NCBI GenBank assembly: GCA_009778725.1
Contig: WRFP01000003.1
Span: 1 to 35,029 of the forward strand
Reading direction: 5' to 3'
DNA from: Propionibacteriaceae bacterium
Lineage (GTDB): Bacteria > Actinomycetota > Actinomycetes > Propionibacteriales > Propionibacteriaceae
DNA: 35,029 nt
A model generated the notes under the pieces. That model was not told where the DNA came from. It ran no database searches and saw only the letters and a program-made list of their open reading frames with translations. This document shows positions 8,525 to 17,551 of this stretch, in pieces (positions within the stretch are counted from its first letter, which is position 1; every line of letters starts with the position of its first letter). A program made the translations under genes and the position numbers.

Positions 8525-9805
8525 TTATCCCCTTATCCTCGTCGTCCGGGTGGATGCTGTGTCCAAGGCCATCTCATCGGCTTTGTCAATGTTCTTCTTC
8601 AGGCGTACGGTTCCCGTGGCGGCGTCGGCGACGTCGACCACTCGTTCCAGGCGTGCGGCCGCTTCCGCGTTGCCGGTCTGAGTCGCCAGTTGGACGGCCC
8701 GGCCCAGCTTCTGGGTGGCGGTGCGATCGTCGCCCTGGGCGCGCGCGGCCAAGCCCTCCTGGATGGCCGAGGCGAGTTCGGCCTGGCCGGTGTAGTGGGC
8801 CACCTCAGGGCTGATGCCCGCTGTCAGGCTGGGGTCGGCCGACCATTTCGCCTTGACCAGGCCTTGGGTGAGGATGGCGGTTCCGGTGCTGAGCTGGACC
8901 CGGGCCGCCAGTTGTTCGGTGCCGACAGTCTTGGCCGGCAGCCGGATGCTGATGTGATAGTCGCGGGATTCGTCCCCCCAGGCGCCGGTCGGGTAGGTGC
9001 TGGTCAGGGGGTCGACCGGAGTCCCGCGATGGGTCAGGTCTTCGACGGTGGGGGAGACCTGACGGACGAACACGATCTGGGCGCCTTGCGGGATCCATAC
9101 CCGCAGGGCCGCGTCGGGCACCCCGCGCGACATCGAGCGCGTGATCAGTTCCTGGAAGATCTGGGGAAGTTCGCGCGGACTGGGAATGACGTCGACGGTT
9201 CCGAGCAGGGCTTGAGCGATCTTGCGGATTTCCGAGACCTGCCATTCGACGCCGATCCCGCGGCAGTCGACCTGGAATTCACCCAGGCAGGCCCGGATCG
9301 AGGCTTCGAGCTGGGTCACCGACTCGTTGTGGTTCTCCCCGTCGGTCAGCAGGATGGCATGGCGCCCGGCCAGCGAGGGGATGGAGCGGAACAGGGATCG
9401 CGCCAGCAGCAGCCAGGACCCCATGGCGGTGCCCCCATCGGCGCGGAAGGAGGCGATGGCCAGTTTGGCGTCCGCCCGGGTTTGCGCGTTCATCCTCACC
9501 ATCCCTGGGCCGGAGACCACGCGGGGGAAAGCCAGGTACGCACGGTGGTTGCCGGCGATGATCGAGAAAAATGTGCCGTCCAGGATCGTGTCCACGGCCA
9601 CCATGGCGGCGTCTTTGGCCGCTTGCATGTTGACCAGCCCCATCGACGCCGAGGTGTCCACGATCACGATCTCTCCGACATCGCCGACCCCGGTCTGACC
9701 GGCTGCTCCCGCTTCAGAACAGGTGATGCGGACAATCGCATTGACATCAGTGCTACCGTCGCCGAGATACTCGTTCTGGTAAACCATCGATGTGAAAACA
9801 GCCAT
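8525..9805 (-). CDS. von Willebrand factor A domain protein
   Basis: The 426-residue protein has a VWA domain at about 44-230 with the MIDAS metal-binding pattern: DTSASM (Asp50, Ser52, Ser54), a threonine in DGGTAMGSW and an aspartate in LLTDGENHN. The C-terminal part (about 250-426) looks like the beta-rich and helical region found after VWA domains in YfbK or TerY-like proteins, with a helical tail holding QEGLAARAQGDDRTATQKLG. No signal peptide or TM segment is seen, so it is cytosolic. VWA proteins often scaffold protein complexes and partner AAA+ ATPases; an AAA+ gene is in this operon. Only 21 bp separate it from the phosphatase gene, and that gap holds a possible internal promoter. 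Confidence 0.9.
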   Translation of the reverse strand: MAVFTSMVYQNEYLGDGSTDVNAIVRITCSEAGAAGQTGVGDVGEIVIVDTSASMGLVNMQAAKDAAMVAVDTILDGTFFSIIAGNHRAYLAFPRVVSGPGMVRMNAQTRADAKLAIASFRADGGTAMGSWLLLARSLFRSIPSLAGRHAILLTDGENHNESVTQLEASIRACLGEFQVDCRGIGVEWQVSEIRKIAQALLGTVDVIPSPRELPQIFQELITRSMSRGVPDAALRVWIPQGAQIVFVRQVSPTVEDLTHRGTPVDPLTSTYPTGAWGDESRDYHISIRLPAKTVGTEQLAARVQLSTGTAILTQGLVKAKWSADPSLTAGISPEVAHYTGQAELASAIQEGLAARAQGDDRTATQKLGRAVQLATQTGNAEAAARLERVVDVADAATGTVRLKKNIDKADEMALDTASTRTTRIRG

Positions 9806-9806
9806 G

Positions 9807-9821
9807 GGTCTAGTGTAGACC
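9807..9821 (-). promoter_or_regulatory. 15-bp palindrome with a possible leaderless promoter for the VWA gene
   Basis: The sequence GGTCTAGTGTAGACC is an inverted repeat of 6-bp arms around 3 bp, just before the VWA ATG. Read on the minus strand it contains TACACT, a good -10 hexamer, ending 6 bases before the ATG. That geometry suits leaderless transcription, which is common in actinobacteria. No clear -35 is visible, and there is no Shine-Dalgarno for this gene. Confidence 0.35.
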
Positions 9822-9826
9822 GGCGC

Positions 9827-10867
9827 TCACGGCTGGACCGGTGTGGGAGCGGTCGGAATCTCCGATTCAGTGGAAGATGGGGCGACACCCTGACCGGCGG
9901 TCACCAGCCGGGCACAAGCCACAGTGACATTGTCATGACCACCCTGCCCATTCGCCCATGCGACAAGGCCTGATGCCAGGCCAAGCGGCGTCGGGTCCTC
10001 CCCACTGCACTGGCCGAGCAGCTCAGACATCGCCGAGGCCTCCGACGCGAAGTTCCACAGTCCGTCCGTACACACGACCAGCCAACCGGATGTGGTGACG
10101 GTGGTCGTGCGGTGGTAGGGAGTCACATCGGTGGCGTCGCGGCCGAGCCATTTGGTGATCGTGTGGGCGAACAGCGAGGCTTCGGCTTCGGCCCGCCCGG
10201 CTCCGGAGTCGATGCCGTCCTGGGCCAGGGAATGGTCCTTGCTCAATTGGCAGGGTTCGCCCTCGTCGGGGAACCAGTACACCCGCGAGTCACCCAGGTT
10301 GACGCAGGAGACGACATTCCCGTCCACCAGGGCCAAGGCAATGGTCGTGGCGGCTGCATTGCGTGAGGCGGGGTCCGTACTGTCGATGACCGCCTGGTTG
10401 GCGGCGACGACCGATTGAGTCAGGAGAGCCTCGATGGCGGCGGCGCGCGAGGTCGGGGTGCCGGTCCCTTGGGGATTGCTGCCCCACACCATCGAGCAGG
10501 CGGCCTGTGCGCCGACCATGGACGCCACGTCGGAGGCTTCGGAAGTGGTCACACCGTCGCAGACCACCAGGACGGCCCGGGTCCGATCGGCCTGGCAGGC
10601 CAGAGCGTCTTCGTTGTGGATGTGGACCAGGCCGATGTCGCAGACTCCGGCCACCCAATCGGCCGGGGTTAACTCGTAGTGCTCGCGCAGGCTCTTGGCT
10701 TTCTGCCCGCACTGCAGGCAGTAGCCGTCGATACCGAGTTCGCCGCCGCAGGACACGCAGGCGGACGGGTACGGGCTGGCGGGCTCGACCGGTCGCAACG
10801 GAATGGTCGCCTCGACGCTTGCTGCAGACCACTCCACCCCGGGTGCACGATGGTTGAAGCCTGTCAT
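9827..10867 (-). CDS. PP2C-type Ser/Thr protein phosphatase with N-terminal zinc ribbon
   Basis: This is a metal-dependent (Mg/Mn) phosphatase that would remove phosphates placed by the adjacent kinase. It has 346 residues from the ATG at 10867. This start is preferred to the GTG at 10879 because it overlaps the kinase stop as ATGA, as at other junctions of this operon. A zinc ribbon CVSCGGELGIDGYCLQCG lies near 37-55. The PP2C domain (about 70-330) shows NED, VVCDGVTT, NLGDSRVYW, CTDGLWNF and GGHDNVTVA, covering the metal-binding aspartates. No membrane segment is seen, unlike the mycobacterial PstP phosphatase. Confidence 0.93.
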   Translation of the reverse strand: MTGFNHRAPGVEWSAASVEATIPLRPVEPASPYPSACVSCGGELGIDGYCLQCGQKAKSLREHYELTPADWVAGVCDIGLVHIHNEDALACQADRTRAVLVVCDGVTTSEASDVASMVGAQAACSMVWGSNPQGTGTPTSRAAAIEALLTQSVVAANQAVIDSTDPASRNAAATTIALALVDGNVVSCVNLGDSRVYWFPDEGEPCQLSKDHSLAQDGIDSGAGRAEAEASLFAHTITKWLGRDATDVTPYHRTTTVTTSGWLVVCTDGLWNFASEASAMSELLGQCSGEDPTPLGLASGLVAWANGQGGHDNVTVACARLVTAGQGVAPSSTESEIPTAPTPVQP

Positions 10868-13443
10868 ATCACTGTCCACCTCCTCAAGGCGTTGGCCTGG
10901 TCGATCAGTGCGACACGTGTGGCTTGGTCGTGCTCGAACCCCGCCTGTTGGCGCAGGATAGTCTCGATTTTAGCTTTCAGGTCAGCTTTCGTCACCGGGA
11001 CGTTACCGATGTTGGGCACCGTGGTACGCCGGGCAGACCGCAAATTCGGAAAGGTGGCCCCGGACAAGGCCCGTTGGAAGATCTCCAGTTCCAGGCGCAG
11101 CCGCTCTTCGGCGGTGCTGCCGGAGGCCTGGACGGCGTCGTAGGCCCTGGTCAGGTCGGCCAGTCCACGCCCGGAGTAGGTCAGGTAGGAGGCTGCCAGC
11201 CGCCGTGACTGGGACCAGCCACCCGATGTGGCCGGCACCAGATTGAGGGCTGCCAGGACGGCCCCGATGTCCGCGATCTGGCCTTGTGGATTGGTGTGTT
11301 TGGCCCGGACTCTGGCCAGGCCGAAGGCGGCGCCCGGCACGTACGCCCCATCGGTGGACGCGCAAATCTGGTACAACTGCTCAGCGATGTCGAGTTCTCC
11401 GCCCATCTCACAGGCCACGGCCAGGGCGAACTTCGGCGCCAGTTCGCCCGGCACTTGCCCGTACACCGCGTTGAAACAAGACTGGGCCTGAGTCCACTCC
11501 CCGGTGTTGAGGGCGGCCAACCCCTCAATCCAGGCCGCCCGCCACTCCCACGGATCGGCGGTGAGAATCTCGTTGACCGCCTGGGACATCACATCCGTGG
11601 CGCCGATGCCGATCGCCGCCAGACACAGTTCGAGGCGTACTTCCAAAGTCTTGTTTTGTACGGCCAACAGTGACGCGAAACGGTCTTTGACCGGCATGGC
11701 GGGGTCGATCGAGGCCAGCAGCGCGCTGGCCGGGTCGCCGGGATCGGGCTTCAGGCGCGGCAACTGCCGCCAGGTGAACGCGTCGGACACCACCGTCGGC
11801 GGGTCGAACAGGTCCGAGGGCACCGACGAGGTGGCCGCGCCCAGATGGGAGGAACTGACGACCTCGCGCAAGACCCCCAGCATCTGGTGGCGCAACTCGT
11901 CCACCGACGAGAACCGGTCGCTCGGATCGGGTGCGCAGGCTTTGGCGATCAGCTTGAAAACCGAGTCGTAACTGGCGAACACCGGGACCTGCTCAGGCGG
12001 CGGCAAGGTGGTCGCATAGGTGGTCTGGTAGCCCTTCACCTCGGCGCACAAGACCATCAGGGTACGCCCGATGGTGAAAATGTCGGAGGCGACCGAGCAG
12101 CCCAGCGTCGCCACTTCCGGGGCCTGGAAGCCGACCGTTCCGAAGATGACGGATTCATCATCGTCGAGGCGGCGTACCCCGCCCATGTCGATCAGTTTCA
12201 CCGAATCCTCGACGTGCATCAGGTTGTCAGGCTTGAAATCACAGTAGAGCAGGCCCCGGGAGTGCAAAAAAGAAAAGGCCGGTAGGATTTCGAGGACGTA
12301 CGCCAGCCCCTGGTCGACCGGCAGCGGGTTGTAGGCGCCGCCGGTCTGGGTCATCCGGTCTTTGAGCACCTGTTTCAGCGACCGCCCGCCGACGAACTCC
12401 ATGACGATGTACGCCCCGCCCTCATGGGTGACGAAGTTGTAGATCTCCACGATCAACGGGTATTGCAGTTCCGCCAGGAAGCGTTGTTCGGACATGGCCG
12501 CCTGCATGGAGGCCTCGTCACCGGCGTTGAGCAGCCCCTTGAGGACGACCCACCGGTCGGACACGTTGCGGTCCTGCGCCAGGTAGATCCACCCCATACC
12601 GCCATGCGCCAGACAGCCACGTACTTCGTACTGCCCGGCCACCACATCCCCGGCGACCAACTTGGGGGTGAAGGAGTACGGCTTGCGGCAACTGGGGCAG
12701 TAGCCTTCGACCCGGCCTGGGGCGTCGGCGGTGGAACGACCGACCTCAGCCCCGCAGTGGGGGCAAAAGCGCCGGTCCTCGGGCACTTCGGGATGGGCCA
12801 GGATCGCGGATTGCGGGTCGACGGGAGGTTCCGGGGGTACGGTGGTGTACCCCGAGCCGAGGTGTCCGGTCGTCGCGCGGGAGCGGGTGGGGCGGGTGCG
12901 CCCGGTTCCGGCGCCGACCCGGGCGGTGCCCAGGTTGATCGAGCCGATCCGGCCCGTCGTGGTCGGATGGGCCGGCGCGGGTGGCGGAACCGATCCCGCC
13001 GGGGCCCCACAGGCGTTGCAGTAGCCGTCGACGATCTGGCCGTGGCATCCGGGCATCTGGCAGGGGCCGGTCGGTCTGAGGGTGGGGATGGCGCCGGGGA
13101 CTCCTGCCTCAGCCGGTGACGCCGGGGTGGGTGTTGCCGGGCGGGCGGTGGGGACAGGCTGCTGCGGTGTCGGCCTGGGCTGGGGAGCAGGCCCGGGCTG
13201 GGGTACAGGAATGGGCTGAGGTACGCCGCCAGGCTGTTGAGGGGGCGACAGGTTGGGCCGGGCGACAGGCTGTGGTGGGACAACAGCCTGTGGGGGTGCA
13301 GCAGGCTGTGGGGGTGCAGCAGGCGGTGGGGGGGCTGTGACGGTGGGGCGGGCGGCAGGCGCCGCCTGGGATGCGGCCATGCCGCAGACATTGCAGTACC
13401 CGTCCTCGATCAAGCCCCGGCAACCCGGTTGCGTACATCTCAC
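10864..13443 (-). CDS. pknG: PknG-like Ser/Thr protein kinase with zinc ribbons and C-terminal TPR-like domain
   Basis: The 859-residue soluble kinase begins with a zinc ribbon CTQPGCRGLIEDGYCNVCG, then a Pro/Gln-rich segment, a second ribbon CQMPGCHGQIVDGYCNACG near 130 and a third FCPHCGAEVG...GYCPSCRKPY near 230-260. The kinase domain (about 265-530) has LAHGGMGW, the lysine of VVLKGL near 300, the catalytic YCDFKPDN near 403, LIDMGG near 418, and GTVGFQAPE. YCDFKPDN and the ribbon-kinase-TPR order are typical of PknG rather than membrane kinases. Residues 540-859 are helical and TPR-like. In mycobacteria and corynebacteria PknG acts through FHA proteins to control 2-oxoglutarate metabolism. 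The GTG start has GGAGG five bases upstream and overlaps the preceding stop as GTGA. Confidence 0.92.
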   Translation of the reverse strand: MRCTQPGCRGLIEDGYCNVCGMAASQAAPAARPTVTAPPPPAAPPQPAAPPQAVVPPQPVARPNLSPPQQPGGVPQPIPVPQPGPAPQPRPTPQQPVPTARPATPTPASPAEAGVPGAIPTLRPTGPCQMPGCHGQIVDGYCNACGAPAGSVPPPAPAHPTTTGRIGSINLGTARVGAGTGRTRPTRSRATTGHLGSGYTTVPPEPPVDPQSAILAHPEVPEDRRFCPHCGAEVGRSTADAPGRVEGYCPSCRKPYSFTPKLVAGDVVAGQYEVRGCLAHGGMGWIYLAQDRNVSDRWVVLKGLLNAGDEASMQAAMSEQRFLAELQYPLIVEIYNFVTHEGGAYIVMEFVGGRSLKQVLKDRMTQTGGAYNPLPVDQGLAYVLEILPAFSFLHSRGLLYCDFKPDNLMHVEDSVKLIDMGGVRRLDDDESVIFGTVGFQAPEVATLGCSVASDIFTIGRTLMVLCAEVKGYQTTYATTLPPPEQVPVFASYDSVFKLIAKACAPDPSDRFSSVDELRHQMLGVLREVVSSSHLGAATSSVPSDLFDPPTVVSDAFTWRQLPRLKPDPGDPASALLASIDPAMPVKDRFASLLAVQNKTLEVRLELCLAAIGIGATDVMSQAVNEILTADPWEWRAAWIEGLAALNTGEWTQAQSCFNAVYGQVPGELAPKFALAVACEMGGELDIAEQLYQICASTDGAYVPGAAFGLARVRAKHTNPQGQIADIGAVLAALNLVPATSGGWSQSRRLAASYLTYSGRGLADLTRAYDAVQASGSTAEERLRLELEIFQRALSGATFPNLRSARRTTVPNIGNVPVTKADLKAKIETILRQQAGFEHDQATRVALIDQANALRRWTVI

Positions 13444-14543
13444 GACTGCCTCCCCGAGGCCTCATAGGCGCTGATCAGCGGGTCGATGACAGCCAGCGGC
13501 ACCGGGTGACGCGCCAGCAATTCGCGGATCTGGGTGGACAGCGACGAGCCCAGAGGGTCGTTGGACGACGGATGGACGGCTTCGGCCTTCTCCAGGCGGG
13601 TGAGCAGCGACGCGACCTGGGCGAACGCCTGCTCGTTGGCCTGCTGGACGATGTCCAGGGCGGCGCTGACCTGGTCCAAGCTGGCCAGATAGGCGTCCAC
13701 CTCGGGCTGGGAGGTGGGGATGTCGCCGAGCGATTCGACGTGCGGGACCGCGTACTTGGGGGCGGGCTCGACACTGTCGGCAGTCTTGCGCGCCAGATCT
13801 CCGATGGCCTGTTCACGCGCGATCAGAGCCGACCGGATGGCCTGGGCCCGGGCGACCTTCTGGGCGGTCATGGCCCGCTCGGCGTGCCCGACGATCAGAT
13901 CGCGCTCCATGTGGGCGGCCCGTACCTCCAAAGGTGCCAGCACACCGCCGATGTCAGCACCGCGATCTGCCTTGTCGACAAGGTCTTTCACGTCGGCCGC
14001 CAAGTCTGCCACCTGAGGGTCGGTGGCCTGGCGCACGACCGGCGGGTCCAGTCCGGCCTGGTCCCGGATCCGGTCGACCTGGGCCACCAGGGCGGTGATC
14101 CGGGCTGAGGTTTCGGTGGCCCGGGGGGCGAGTTGGAAGCGGGAGTTGAGCTGCGAGATGAGCGCGTCCAGCATGCGGCAGGCTTCCGGCAGCGACAGGG
14201 CCAGGCCTCCGCCGGCGGTCAGCGAGGTTCCAGGGGCCAGCATGTCGTTGAGGCTGGCCCAGGTCATGACCGCGAGTTTCTGCAGGTCGACGGTCGTCAC
14301 CCGGCCCGAATCCCAGGTCCGGATCAGGTCGGCGTACCGGTCCCGGATCGCCTGCCACACGGTCAGTGTCATGGCGATGTCCTGGACACCTTGGGTATTG
14401 CCGGTTTCTTGGAGCTTCTGGTCGAGCCGGTCCAGATCGGAGCGCCGGTCGTCGATCCAGGTGCCCAGTTCGGACAGGTAGGCCAGCATCTGCTGGGCGG
14501 TGGGCGGATTCTGGGGAGAACCAGTGGGCCAGGGGACACTCAT
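13440..14543 (-). CDS. Helical cytosolic protein of unknown function in the pknG operon
   Basis: The 367-residue protein starts MSVPWPTGSPQNPPTAQQ. The ATG at 14543 is chosen because it overlaps the GlnX-like stop as ATGA (14540-14543); an upstream extension would only read through that gene. It is rich in Leu, Ala, Arg, Asp and Gln and appears almost wholly alpha-helical, with coiled-coil-like stretches such as DDRRSDLDRLDQKLQE and AFAQVASLLTRLEKAEAV. No signal peptide, membrane segment, cysteines in ribbons or enzyme motif is visible. Its position between the sensor and kinase genes suggests an adaptor between them, but this is inference. Confidence 0.8.
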   Translation of the reverse strand: MSVPWPTGSPQNPPTAQQMLAYLSELGTWIDDRRSDLDRLDQKLQETGNTQGVQDIAMTLTVWQAIRDRYADLIRTWDSGRVTTVDLQKLAVMTWASLNDMLAPGTSLTAGGGLALSLPEACRMLDALISQLNSRFQLAPRATETSARITALVAQVDRIRDQAGLDPPVVRQATDPQVADLAADVKDLVDKADRGADIGGVLAPLEVRAAHMERDLIVGHAERAMTAQKVARAQAIRSALIAREQAIGDLARKTADSVEPAPKYAVPHVESLGDIPTSQPEVDAYLASLDQVSAALDIVQQANEQAFAQVASLLTRLEKAEAVHPSSNDPLGSSLSTQIRELLARHPVPLAVIDPLISAYEASGRQS

Positions 14544-15775
14544 GCGTACTCCTTGGTCCGGGCATGGATGCCGGCCAGGGTGGAGATGACGGCGAGTACG
14601 CAGGCGGCCGCGACCATCACGACGTACCACAGGGCCTGGACAACAAGACTGTCTTGATCGGGCCGGTCGGCGGAGATCATCGACTCCAGATCCGAGGCCT
14701 GGGTTTGCCAGGGCGACGCGTCGACGATCAGGGAAGACCGCTGGGCGGGATCGGTGGTGGTGGCGATCGTGCCCTGACGCTGAACCAGAGCGTCGATGTC
14801 CGAGGTGGCGAGCCCGTTTTGGCTGAGGTTCGCCTGGACTTCCGCGACCAGTTTCGTGGCCTGAGCATCGTAGCTCGATGCCCGGTCAGGATCCAGTACG
14901 GACATCGCAGCCATCGACCAGGAGTCCCAGGTCGTGGCCTGAGCCTCGGACAAGACAGCCACGCGCGAATCCACCGATTGGGCGAAGGCCGACTGACCTG
15001 TGTAGGCACCGATGACGCTCAGGGTGCCGATCATGGCCACCAAGCCGATGGCCAGACCGACGTTGACCAGACGGCGAGTACGCCGGGCGGTCAGCACCAG
15101 TCCGGCGAGGAATCCGAGCACCCCGATCCCGGCCATCACCAGGCCGATCACCAGGAAGGCGATGCTGGCGCTCCGGTGGGCGCCCGCAGCGGTCAATTGG
15201 GTGGTGATCTGTTCGCCCACCAGCGCGTATGCAGTCTGCAGGGCTTGGGCGGTGGAAGCGCTGACACTGGCGGTCGCCGCCTCCTGATGGGCCAGGGTGA
15301 TGCCATCTTGCCAGTGGCGTATCGCCGAGGCGACCACAGTCAGATCAGCCGGGTTGGAGGCGTTGGAGGCGGCTGTCAGCAGCCAGGTGTCGATCTGGTC
15401 GCTGGACGTCTGATAGGCCTTCCACTCTGAGTCTGTGGGGGCGAGCAGGTACGTGGTGGCCAGAGCCTGGGCGTGGGCGACTTCGGAACGCAGGTCACGC
15501 AGGTTCTGGTCCTGGATCATGGTGGCCGCCGCCGACTGTTGGTGGGACCCGGTGGCTACGACGGAGGCGATGCACAACGCTGTGGCGAGCAGAGTCCACA
15601 CAATCAGGCAGGCTCGCAGGATTCGGAAGAAGACCGGACCGGGAGTACGCCGGTCTGCCGGTGTGGGTGACGGGCGTGTGGCAATGACCGTGGGCGAGTG
15701 GGGAACTGTCAACCGACGGGTGGGAGGGCCAGGGGTGGCAGGGGTCAGCCGGGCTTGGACGGGCACTGGCATCAT
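14540..15775 (-). CDS. Four-TM sensor-like membrane protein, GlnX-like
   Basis: The 411-residue protein has a Pro-rich cytosolic N-terminus (1-50) and four hydrophobic segments near 53-75, 206-228, 235-258 and 380-402. They leave two extracytoplasmic helical regions (about 80-205 and 260-378) and a short KEYA tail. This four-TM, two-sensor layout resembles GlnX, which with the binding protein GlnH passes amino-acid availability to PknG in corynebacteria and mycobacteria. No GlnH-like binding protein gene is in this window. It overlaps both neighbours by ATGA. The family call rests on topology and context rather than recognised sequence, so another four-helix-bundle sensor is possible. Confidence 0.7.
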   Translation of the reverse strand: MMPVPVQARLTPATPGPPTRRLTVPHSPTVIATRPSPTPADRRTPGPVFFRILRACLIVWTLLATALCIASVVATGSHQQSAAATMIQDQNLRDLRSEVAHAQALATTYLLAPTDSEWKAYQTSSDQIDTWLLTAASNASNPADLTVVASAIRHWQDGITLAHQEAATASVSASTAQALQTAYALVGEQITTQLTAAGAHRSASIAFLVIGLVMAGIGVLGFLAGLVLTARRTRRLVNVGLAIGLVAMIGTLSVIGAYTGQSAFAQSVDSRVAVLSEAQATTWDSWSMAAMSVLDPDRASSYDAQATKLVAEVQANLSQNGLATSDIDALVQRQGTIATTTDPAQRSSLIVDASPWQTQASDLESMISADRPDQDSLVVQALWYVVMVAAACVLAVISTLAGIHARTKEYA

Positions 15776-17007
15776 TGACTCTCATCCAGGGCCGGTTCAC
15801 CCTGCTCGCGAGGCTGGGGAGCAGGGACAATGTCTTGGGGGAGGATTTGGCGCAATTGCTCCAGACTCGGATCCTGGACGTCTTTCAGCCTCCAGGCCAT
15901 CATGGAGATGGCCGCCTCGAAAGTGTTGCGGGCAAAGCGGCCGTTGCCGAAGTTCTCGTCGCGCAATTGCCGGGCCAACAAGGCCCGAAAGGCGCGCAAA
16001 CTGTCTTCGGGTACGTCGAAGTCGGCCTCGGTGGCCATGGAGGAGAAGATCTGGACCAGTTCGTCGTCTGAATAGTCCGGGAAGGTGATCGTTGTTCGAA
16101 AGCGCGACTCCAGACCGGGATTCTCGGCAATGAAACCGGTCATCGGCACCGGATATCCGGCCACGATGACGACGAGGTCCCCACGGCGGTCCTCCATCTC
16201 CTTGACCAGCGTGTTGACGCACTCCTGGCCGTACTGGTCTCCCGACAGCGAGTACGCCTCGTCGATGAACAAGACCCCGCCGGCGGCCTTTTCGACAACT
16301 TCAGCTGTCTTGATCGCGGTTTGCCCCAGGTATCCGGCGACGAGTTCTGACCGGTCGACCTCCGTCAGGTGGCCTTTGGTCAACAGGCCCAGGGCGCGAT
16401 AGATGCCTGCGACCAGGCGGGCCACGGTGGTCTTGCCTGTCCCGGGGTTCCCGACGAAGACCAGGTGACGGGTGACCGTGGGATCTTTCAACCCGGCCTT
16501 GGATCTCAGGCCCTGGATACGCAGGATGGCCGACTGGCGGTGGATCTCGTCCTTGACCGACTGCAATCCGATCAGGGCGTCCAGGTCGGCGAGCAGCTCG
16601 TCGAGGCTTTTGGGCTCGTCGGGTGGCTCGGCGGGTGTGGTCGTGTCGGCTGGCGCGGTTGTCGTGGCCTGAGCGGTGCCGGGTACGGCGGGGTCCGGTG
16701 TGGTGGAAGCGCCTCCACTGGCGGGCGCGATGCCGTCAAGGACGCCGGGTGCTGCGCTCGTGCCCGCCTGAGGGGCGGGAGGTGGGCCGTACTGGCCGGG
16801 TGTGGGAAGCAGCGGGAAGGCGCCGGGTCCGTGGGGGTCCAGGCCGGTCAGGTCGAAGGGACCGGTGGTGCCCAGGTCGCGGATCGCCTGGCCCTGTTGC
16901 GCGGTGACAGCCCGCAATTTAGCCATCACCTGCCCCAAGACGTCGGGGGCCTGGCGGGTGAATTCGGCCATCAATTCTTGTTCGGTCGGTTCCTGGTTCA
17001 TGGTCAT
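15772..17007 (-). CDS. AAA+ ATPase of the CbbX/SpoVK/EccA type
   Basis: AAA+ proteins of this class remodel or disassemble protein complexes using ATP. The 411-residue protein has a short helical N-terminus, a Pro/Thr/Ala-rich linker (about 60-135) and an AAA+ domain (about 140-390). The Walker A motif is GNPGTGKTT, Walker B GVLFIDEAY, sensor 1 VIVAGY, and the arginine finger region NPGLESRFRTTI. GLQSVKDEI before Walker A is typical of the CbbX group. The ATG overlaps the stop of the small upstream gene as ATGA (17004-17007). A VWA protein, a common AAA+ partner, is encoded in the same operon. Confidence 0.92.
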   Translation of the reverse strand: MTMNQEPTEQELMAEFTRQAPDVLGQVMAKLRAVTAQQGQAIRDLGTTGPFDLTGLDPHGPGAFPLLPTPGQYGPPPAPQAGTSAAPGVLDGIAPASGGASTTPDPAVPGTAQATTTAPADTTTPAEPPDEPKSLDELLADLDALIGLQSVKDEIHRQSAILRIQGLRSKAGLKDPTVTRHLVFVGNPGTGKTTVARLVAGIYRALGLLTKGHLTEVDRSELVAGYLGQTAIKTAEVVEKAAGGVLFIDEAYSLSGDQYGQECVNTLVKEMEDRRGDLVVIVAGYPVPMTGFIAENPGLESRFRTTITFPDYSDDELVQIFSSMATEADFDVPEDSLRAFRALLARQLRDENFGNGRFARNTFEAAISMMAWRLKDVQDPSLEQLRQILPQDIVPAPQPREQGEPALDESQ

Positions 17008-17540
17008 CCCAGATCGAGCGTGGAACCAGGTGTGGTCGGTTTGACAGCGCTGACTGGTCTGAGGATGACCCGGCCCGGGGAGAATTTCTCGGCCAGGAAG
17101 CGGCCGTGGACGACCAGAGCTTCGGCGTCCTTGGCCAGGACGGCGTCATAGATCTTGTCCACGGTGGCGGCCAGGAGGTCCAGTTGGTCGATCAGGACGA
17201 GCAGGGAGGAGCGGCCCTCGTCGACGGGACGGGTGTCGGCCCAATCGCGGGGCAGACGTACGTAACTGCCCACGGTTTGGGGCAGGTAGCTGGTGGCCGT
17301 GGCGATCAGGGAGTACTGGTCGGCCGATGCCAACCCGGCATTGCTCATTCGTGGAAGCGTTTCCCGGAGCCGCTTGCTGATCCTCCTGACCCGGGCGATG
17401 ACTGCCGTGGACAGCCCGGCCGAGACCACTTTGGCATCCATGTGATCCAAGGCCGAGGAAATATCAGTTTCCGTGGGAGCGGCTGGAGTGAGAGGAGCCC
17501 CCGTCTCCTGTTCGTCGCGGAACCAATCGAAAAGACCCAC
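17004..17540 (-). CDS. Small cytosolic protein of unknown function next to telA
   Basis: The 178-residue protein begins MGLFDWFRDEQE and is mostly helical (RVRRISKRLRETLPRM, LLVLIDQLDLLAATVDKIYDAVL). I see no catalytic motif, signal peptide or TM segment. The GTG start is supported by AGGAG five bases upstream; the TelA-like stop is only 11 bp before. Small XpaC-like or other helical proteins often sit beside TelA genes, but I cannot place this one in a family. It is probably translated together with the AAA+ gene through the 4-bp overlap. Confidence 0.8.
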   Translation of the reverse strand: MGLFDWFRDEQETGAPLTPAAPTETDISSALDHMDAKVVSAGLSTAVIARVRRISKRLRETLPRMSNAGLASADQYSLIATATSYLPQTVGSYVRLPRDWADTRPVDEGRSSLLVLIDQLDLLAATVDKIYDAVLAKDAEALVVHGRFLAEKFSPGRVILRPVSAVKPTTPGSTLDLG

Positions 17541-17551
17541 CTGGACTCCTG

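Noticed and set aside
8489..9973. Antisense reading frame of 494 codons opposite the VWA gene.
   Set aside because: Low-complexity Gly/Asp/Arg product without a domain; the VWA motifs on the other strand are clear.
14967..14980. GAATCCACCGATTG, a 14-bp exact match to the family 1 end, inside the GlnX-like gene.
   Set aside because: No further similarity on either side and no partner end nearby. It encodes an ordinary SVDS segment. It may be a chance match or a very old remnant.
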